Of a stretch of DNA of 64,000 nucleotides, positions 59,460 to 64,000 are shown piece after piece. How positions within the stretch are numbered: position 1 is the first letter of the stretch; every line of letters begins with the position of its first letter. Source of the DNA: Ustilago trichophora (Eukaryota; Basidiomycota; Ustilaginomycetes; Ustilaginales; Ustilaginaceae); contig OOIN01000029.1 of assembly GCA_900323505.1 (NCBI GenBank), positions 248,001 to 312,000 on the forward strand, in the 5' to 3' direction. The notes below the pieces were generated by a model. The model was not told the origin of the DNA. It saw only the letters and a program-made list of their open reading frames with translations, and ran no database searches. The translations under genes and the position numbers were made by a program.

Positions 59460-62400
59460 CTACTGTCCACTAGCCTTGGCAATCGTAGTATCGTACTTTC
59501 GAATCAGATCGGCACTTCCCTCGGTCTGACTAAAAGCGAACCCTCTTGTCCTTCTCATCCTCTGAACAGCCCTTACCTTTCGAATCGCTTTCTGGAACTG
59601 ATCCATTCTGGGCCTGTAATCTTGCAGATTGTACTTTTGCACCTCCTGGACAATGTGGTAGCTTTCGGGTTTGTAAGTACGTTTCCAGTACTTCCAGCAG
59701 AAATCCCTCGTTAGACAGATGGTGGGGATGACGAGCATGCTAAACCAAAATGTGCTGAAACCGTAGAGTGGGCCCACGATGCCGTCGTATTCTTTGCTGA
59801 AGCCCAGACGTGGCGCGATGAGCGCATAGATGGCAAGAAAGGCAATGGTGAACAAGAGAGAACCGGGGATGGCCGCAAAGGTGTATTTGGTCCATAGATC
59901 GCTGATCAACGCAGCCTTGCCCAATACGGTTACGAGAACTACCATGAATAATGTAGTCCCCCAAATCCACGAATAGCTCGAATATCCATCCGAGAGCTGC
60001 GGAGATTCCCAAAAGATGACCGTCGTAAACAGATACGTGATCAAGCTGTGGAAAAACGCATTTGCCGTCCAACCCCAGAACCTACGCTTGTCAAAGTAAA
60101 CCTGTCCATACAGCTGCGGGTACCTATCCAGCATCCTTGCCGACAAGAACTGGTCAAAAATTCCGATCACCAACGGTGGCAACACCGTAAAGATGACATT
60201 GTAGAACGACAAGGTCCAAGATTCGAACGCCACTTGGCCCGAAAAGGAGTTTTGGAAGGAATACCAAAAGAGGGTCATATACAGCGTGATGTTTTTGTAG
60301 AAACTGTAGAGGATCATTTTGCTAAGACGCGCATAGGACCAGGATCCGTGGACGAGGAGAAGCTTGCGGAGGTAGCGGAATTGGGAGATGGCAACATCGG
60401 CGGAACGGGCGGCTTGGAGGCCTTCGACGCCGCTGATGCCTACTCCAACGTGAGCGGCTTGGATCATGGAGACGTCGTTGGCGCCGTCGCCGATGGCGAG
60501 GAGGAGAGACGACATGTTTTTCTTGACCAGCTTGACGACAAGAGCCTTTTGCAGGGGAGAAACTCGACAGCAAATGACGGCTTTGCACAGAACGGCGAGT
60601 TCGAGGAACACTTTCGACAGTTCTTTGTCCAGTGCAAAAGTGAGAGACTTGCCATCGATGACAAGGGCCATCTCTTCCTGTTCGACTCCGGCAGTGTTGC
60701 GTTGATTCTTGATCGCCTGTAGACGCTTGTTAAGGACTTCGGCTGTATCGTGTAGATTCTCCTCGTTGATGATGACCAGATTCATCGATTCGCTGATGAG
60801 TCGGCAGGAAAGACCAATGTTGATGGCCGTCTCCTGTCTGTCACCCGTCAGAACCCAAATCTTGATCCCCGCCGACTGCAAGGTATGGATCGTATCCGGC
60901 ACTCCATCCTGCAATTTATCCTCGATCGCCGTTGCACCGAGCAAAAACATATTCTGCTCAATCATCTCTGCCGCCTTATCAAGCGCCTCGCTCCTACCCT
61001 GAATCGTAGCCGCTGCCTGATCGTAGATCTTGGACCACTGTCTATACTCTTGTTCGCTCACCTCTCGCATGGCGATGCACAGCGTCCTCAGTCCTTCCGT
61101 AGCGTAATCTTCCAAATGGATCATGGTCTGATCCGTGAAGGGCTGATTGTCGCTCAAGCGGGCGAGGATGACGGTGTCGGCACCTTTACAGTAGAGCTTG
61201 ATCTTGCCATCGGGACAACGGACGACGGTGGACATGCGCTTGCGGGTCGAGTTAAACTCGCAGACGTTGAGAATCTCCCACTCGCGCTCGGTGCCGCGGA
61301 TGTTGACGAATACGGAGCGCGGTTTGCGTGTGGTGAACTGGTAGCCGAGAGACTCTGCGCCTGCGACGAGGGCGGCTTCATCGGGACTGGAGGCTTGGAA
61401 GATGACTTTGTCGCCCTTGCGCTCGGGGATGACGGTGTGACAGACGGCAAGCAAGGTGAGAAACTCGTCGATGACGGCGCTGCTGCCGTCATCGGGTGTA
61501 CGACCGTCCATGATGGCTTTGAGCTCGTGCCAGGTTCGTTGGCCGCCGATTTCTCGACCATCGGGTCCAATTTCGCCAGTACCTTGCTTGCTCTCGTCGA
61601 TGACGTCGGTGAATGAGATTCCGCCGATGCTGGCCTGCTTGAACTCCATCTCGTTTCTGGTGAGCGTGCCGGTCTTGTCTGAAAAGATGTAGTCGATCTG
61701 ACCAAGCTCCTCGACCAGACTGGACGTTCGGCAGAGTGCAGGAGTGTCGGTGGGCGCATAGTACATGTCCAAATCCGAGTTGATCAACATAGCCTGTTGG
61801 TACTTTACCACTTCGACCGTCACGATGAGCGAGATGGGGATCAAGTTGTTGTACGCAATGACAAAGGTCAAGATATCCTCGATGAATTGTCGTGCTTTAC
61901 CTTTTCCTTCCTCGTTGAGCAAGAGATACTTCATCTCTCCTGCATAGGCAGTATTGCGGACGATGGCGCCGATGGACGAGGCTACAGATAGTGCAAGCAG
62001 CAGGATGAAGAGCAGCAGAATCTGGACGTTGACCTGCTTCTCTACTGCAGTTCGCTTGATCGGTGTCGCCGTCGCATTGCGCATCAGCTTTGTCTCGTGG
62101 CCGGTAAATACGACCAAGCCGTACACCCAAGGAGTATTGCGCAGCTGTGCACCACGCAGCAAAAGTTGCTCAGGGCTCAGGGGAGCTTTGCGCATCGGTG
62201 TGCCACTGAACCCGGGCGTGGAGCTGAGCTGGATGTTGAGCGTAGCGTCGAAAGTGTAGAGGCTGTTGTTGGGTTGCTCTGAAGTCAAGTTGCCGCGGAG
62301 GGTGGAAGCGGCGCTGGAAGAGGTGAGCTTGGCAGTGTCCGGTGAAGCTTGTTTGATCTTGAGATTTGTCTCTCCGTCCAAGTTGGCGGTTTCGATGTAG

Positions 62401-63692
62401 CAGAGACCTTCGGGTTCGGAACTGGAGAGGAGGACGAGATCGGCAGGGAAGAACTCGTTGTTTTCGACGCGGATAATGTCACCTACGCGAATGTGTCGCC
62501 ACCTGCGAGGCTCAAAGGAGCCGGTACCGGGATCGAGGACGTGCGAGATACGTGCGTTGAGCTCGGAATCCGACTGATGCCGCTTGATGTCTTCCTTGAT
62601 CTCTTTGAACGCCGATGCGAGCAGTACAAGGGCGAGAGGGACGATGGTGGTCCATCGATTGGTAGGCGAAACACCGGGAATCTGCTGGATGCAGGCGGTG
62701 AAGAGGAAAAAGACGTTGGCGTATTTGCTGAACTGCTCGACGAGGAATTTGGGGATAAAGGAGAGGACGTTGTACTTGGAAGTGCTGACGTAGTTGTCGA
62801 GGAAGTCGCTCTTGTCGTTGGCGAGCGGGTCGTTGAGCTGGACGATGCGGTCGCCGTCTCGTTTTTCTTGCTGCCTACGACGGCGGAGTACGGTGTCGAT
62901 GTCGGCTTTGACCGACCTCATGCTCCTCTTGACGCCATCCAGCAGACCATCGCGGGGCGGCCTGCGACTAGTGCCTGAAGTGAGGCCTGCTCCTCGCATT
63001 CCGGATCGTCTCGATCCACTGCCACCGCCCAGCGTCGGTGTGGTAGCCGACGTTCCGGCATAAGGCATGTACTTGCCGTCATCCATGGGCGAAATTTCAT
63101 CATCCGCCTCGATACTCTTAAAGCTATGTCTAGCAGCATATGCATCCGCAAATGGTCCCTCGGTGTTGTAGCCATTTCCTCCTCCTCCTCCTTGATACCC
63201 TGCGGGAGTCTGTGCAGCTGCTGCAAGCGGCAGACCTGATTCCATACTGCCTTGCATCATGGGATTGCCAAAATTGGAACGAGGCGCATCGAGACCCATG
63301 GCAGTATCATGGTGGTCGAAGGAGACGGTAGAGTTGGCAAAAGGATCGTTTGCGTATCCGCCACGCGCGCCGCTGGAGGAAGTAGGTGGGTAGTTTTGAT
63401 TGCGAGATGAAGCGCCGCCGCTGCCGAAATTGCCAAAGTCGTCGTCTTGGTCATCGTCTCCCATCAGATCGAGATCGTCTGCATCAACAAGGACGTGAGA
63501 TGGGCCAGAAGTGGAGCCTGGAATTTTTTGTTGTTGGGGAATGCCAAAGGTGTCTTGGGAGTGGTCGAAATCTGCGAATGGGTCGTTGTGATGGGTGGAA
63601 GCGGATGAGTGGACTCGTGATTGCTGTGTGTGCTGCTGCTGCTGCTGCTGCTGCCGCCCAGAGGGGCTGACGAAATCGTCAAAATCGTCCAT
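59460..63692 (-). CDS. DRS2: Phospholipid-translocating P4-ATPase, Drs2 type
   Basis: A flippase that moves phosphatidylserine to the cytosolic leaflet at the trans-Golgi network; 1410 residues. The N-terminal 220 residues are Gln/Gly/Asp-rich and disordered. M1 carries QQIPGVSPTNRW, the QQ pair of PS-specific Drs2-type flippases. The actuator motif is DGET (439-442), M4 has NNLIPISLIVTVE (PISL), the phosphorylation loop is DKTGTLTRNE with D672, and the hinge GDGAND is at 1068-1073. About ten hydrophobic segments are present, the last near FWFSMLVIPTICL. The C-terminal tail (RMRRTRGFAFSQTEGSADLI) has the GFAFSQ-like autoinhibitory element of Drs2. The ATG at 63692 begins MDDFDDFVSPSG. No intron is needed. 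Dnf-type is less likely given the M1 residues. Confidence 0.95.
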   Translation of the reverse strand: MDDFDDFVSPSGRQQQQQQQHTQQSRVHSSASTHHNDPFADFDHSQDTFGIPQQQKIPGSTSGPSHVLVDADDLDLMGDDDQDDDFGNFGSGGASSRNQNYPPTSSSGARGGYANDPFANSTVSFDHHDTAMGLDAPRSNFGNPMMQGSMESGLPLAAAAQTPAGYQGGGGGNGYNTEGPFADAYAARHSFKSIEADDEISPMDDGKYMPYAGTSATTPTLGGGSGSRRSGMRGAGLTSGTSRRPPRDGLLDGVKRSMRSVKADIDTVLRRRRQQEKRDGDRIVQLNDPLANDKSDFLDNYVSTSKYNVLSFIPKFLVEQFSKYANVFFLFTACIQQIPGVSPTNRWTTIVPLALVLLASAFKEIKEDIKRHQSDSELNARISHVLDPGTGSFEPRRWRHIRVGDIIRVENNEFFPADLVLLSSSEPEGLCYIETANLDGETNLKIKQASPDTAKLTSSSAASTLRGNLTSEQPNNSLYTFDATLNIQLSSTPGFSGTPMRKAPLSPEQLLLRGAQLRNTPWVYGLVVFTGHETKLMRNATATPIKRTAVEKQVNVQILLLFILLLALSVASSIGAIVRNTAYAGEMKYLLLNEEGKGKARQFIEDILTFVIAYNNLIPISLIVTVEVVKYQQAMLINSDLDMYYAPTDTPALCRTSSLVEELGQIDYIFSDKTGTLTRNEMEFKQASIGGISFTDVIDESKQGTGEIGPDGREIGGQRTWHELKAIMDGRTPDDGSSAVIDEFLTLLAVCHTVIPERKGDKVIFQASSPDEAALVAGAESLGYQFTTRKPRSVFVNIRGTEREWEILNVCEFNSTRKRMSTVVRCPDGKIKLYCKGADTVILARLSDNQPFTDQTMIHLEDYATEGLRTLCIAMREVSEQEYRQWSKIYDQAAATIQGRSEALDKAAEMIEQNMFLLGATAIEDKLQDGVPDTIHTLQSAGIKIWVLTGDRQETAINIGLSCRLISESMNLVIINEENLHDTAEVLNKRLQAIKNQRNTAGVEQEEMALVIDGKSLTFALDKELSKVFLELAVLCKAVICCRVSPLQKALVVKLVKKNMSSLLLAIGDGANDVSMIQAAHVGVGISGVEGLQAARSADVAISQFRYLRKLLLVHGSWSYARLSKMILYSFYKNITLYMTLFWYSFQNSFSGQVAFESWTLSFYNVIFTVLPPLVIGIFDQFLSARMLDRYPQLYGQVYFDKRRFWGWTANAFFHSLITYLFTTVIFWESPQLSDGYSSYSWIWGTTLFMVVLVTVLGKAALISDLWTKYTFAAIPGSLLFTIAFLAIYALIAPRLGFSKEYDGIVGPLYGFSTFWFSMLVIPTICLTRDFCWKYWKRTYKPESYHIVQEVQKYNLQDYRPRMDQFQKAIRKVRAVQRMRRTRGFAFSQTEGSADLIRKYDTTIAKASGQ
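63638..63658. repeat. GCT/GCA trinucleotide run in DRS2
   Basis: It encodes the poly-Gln run near the DRS2 N-terminus (QQQQQQQ). It is short, about seven units. Confidence 0.8.
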
Positions 63693-64000
63693 AGTGAGTG
63701 ACTGATAGATATAGTGGTGGGTTGGCTCACTAATGCAGCATCAAAGTGAAGAAGGAGGCCCTTGCGGCGAGATGATCCCACGTAGAGAGGCAGGTTTTGA
63801 TGAATTGTACGACTCGAGTTGAGCTGCGATTGAGTTCGGTAGTTGACTGTGGCAAGTGTGGTGAAGTGTATTGAGAAGTCAGCGAGAACCGAATCTCGGA
63901 AAGCGATGATGATGATGATGATGAAAACAGCGAGAAGCAAAGAATAGAGATGTGCAGTTTCGGTAAGAAGGGTCCGACGAGATGACAGCACACGCTCACA
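63693..64000. other. DRS2 upstream region, cut by the window edge
   Basis: The promoter or leader of DRS2 on the minus strand, with a GAT trinucleotide run near 63906-63921. No gene is supported in this short piece. Confidence 0.5.

Noticed and set aside
1..64000. A sterol or secondary-metabolite gene cluster around ERG9
   Set aside because: The neighbours are unrelated housekeeping genes, with no P450, transporter or pathway regulator.

Overview
The window is a stretch of nuclear genome from a basidiomycete fungus, most likely a smut-type fungus (Ustilaginomycotina). The reasons are long, almost intron-free genes, a moderately GC-rich coding style, long untranslated regions full of CT, CA and trinucleotide microsatellites, two intron-bearing nuclear tRNA genes, and gene content such as a poly-glutamine SNF5 carrying a GATA-like finger and a PalC-type pH-signalling protein. 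The species cannot be fixed from the sequence alone. Nothing looks viral, plasmid-borne or like a transposon; it is ordinary core genome.

Layout from left to right: squalene synthase ERG9 (+, cut by the left edge); PRMT3 arginine methyltransferase (-); an ERMP1-like M28 metallopeptidase of the ER (-); tRNA-Leu(AAG) with an intron (-); autophagy scramblase ATG9 (+); the 2110-residue SWI/SNF subunit SNF5 (+); mitochondrial 3-methylcrotonyl-CoA carboxylase alpha subunit (+) facing a p24 cargo receptor (-); COX23 (+); the NuA4 subunit EAF6 (-); an unrecognised Ser/Thr/Asn-rich membrane protein (+); tRNA-Phe(GAA) with an intron (+); the HDEL/KDEL receptor ERD2, the only protein gene here with clear spliceosomal introns (-, three exons); a DAG-kinase-fold lipid kinase (-); cohesin SMC3 (-); an ALY/Yra1-like mRNA export factor (-); a tail-anchored FHA protein of SLMAP/Far10 type (-); a 3.15 kb gene-free block; a 2063-residue arrestin-like protein (+); PalC (+); a long coiled-coil protein whose frame is broken once (-); and the Drs2-type P4-ATPase (-).

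The genes are not one pathway. Several touch the secretory and endomembrane system (ERMP1-like, ATG9, p24, ERD2, PalC, DRS2, perhaps the arrestin-like protein), several act in chromatin or chromosomes (SNF5, EAF6, SMC3, possibly PRMT3), and the rest are housekeeping metabolism (ERG9, MCC alpha, COX23). I read this as ordinary eukaryotic gene order, not a functional cluster.

I did not find a convincing new biological system. The observations most worth checking are a one-base frame break in the coiled-coil gene, a PRMT3 whose N-terminal zinc finger lacks both cysteines, two separate zinc-binding motifs at the end of SNF5, a TACTGTAC palindromic motif recurring in the spacers, a short upstream ORF that overlaps the ATG9 start, and AT-rich valleys at convergent gene ends.
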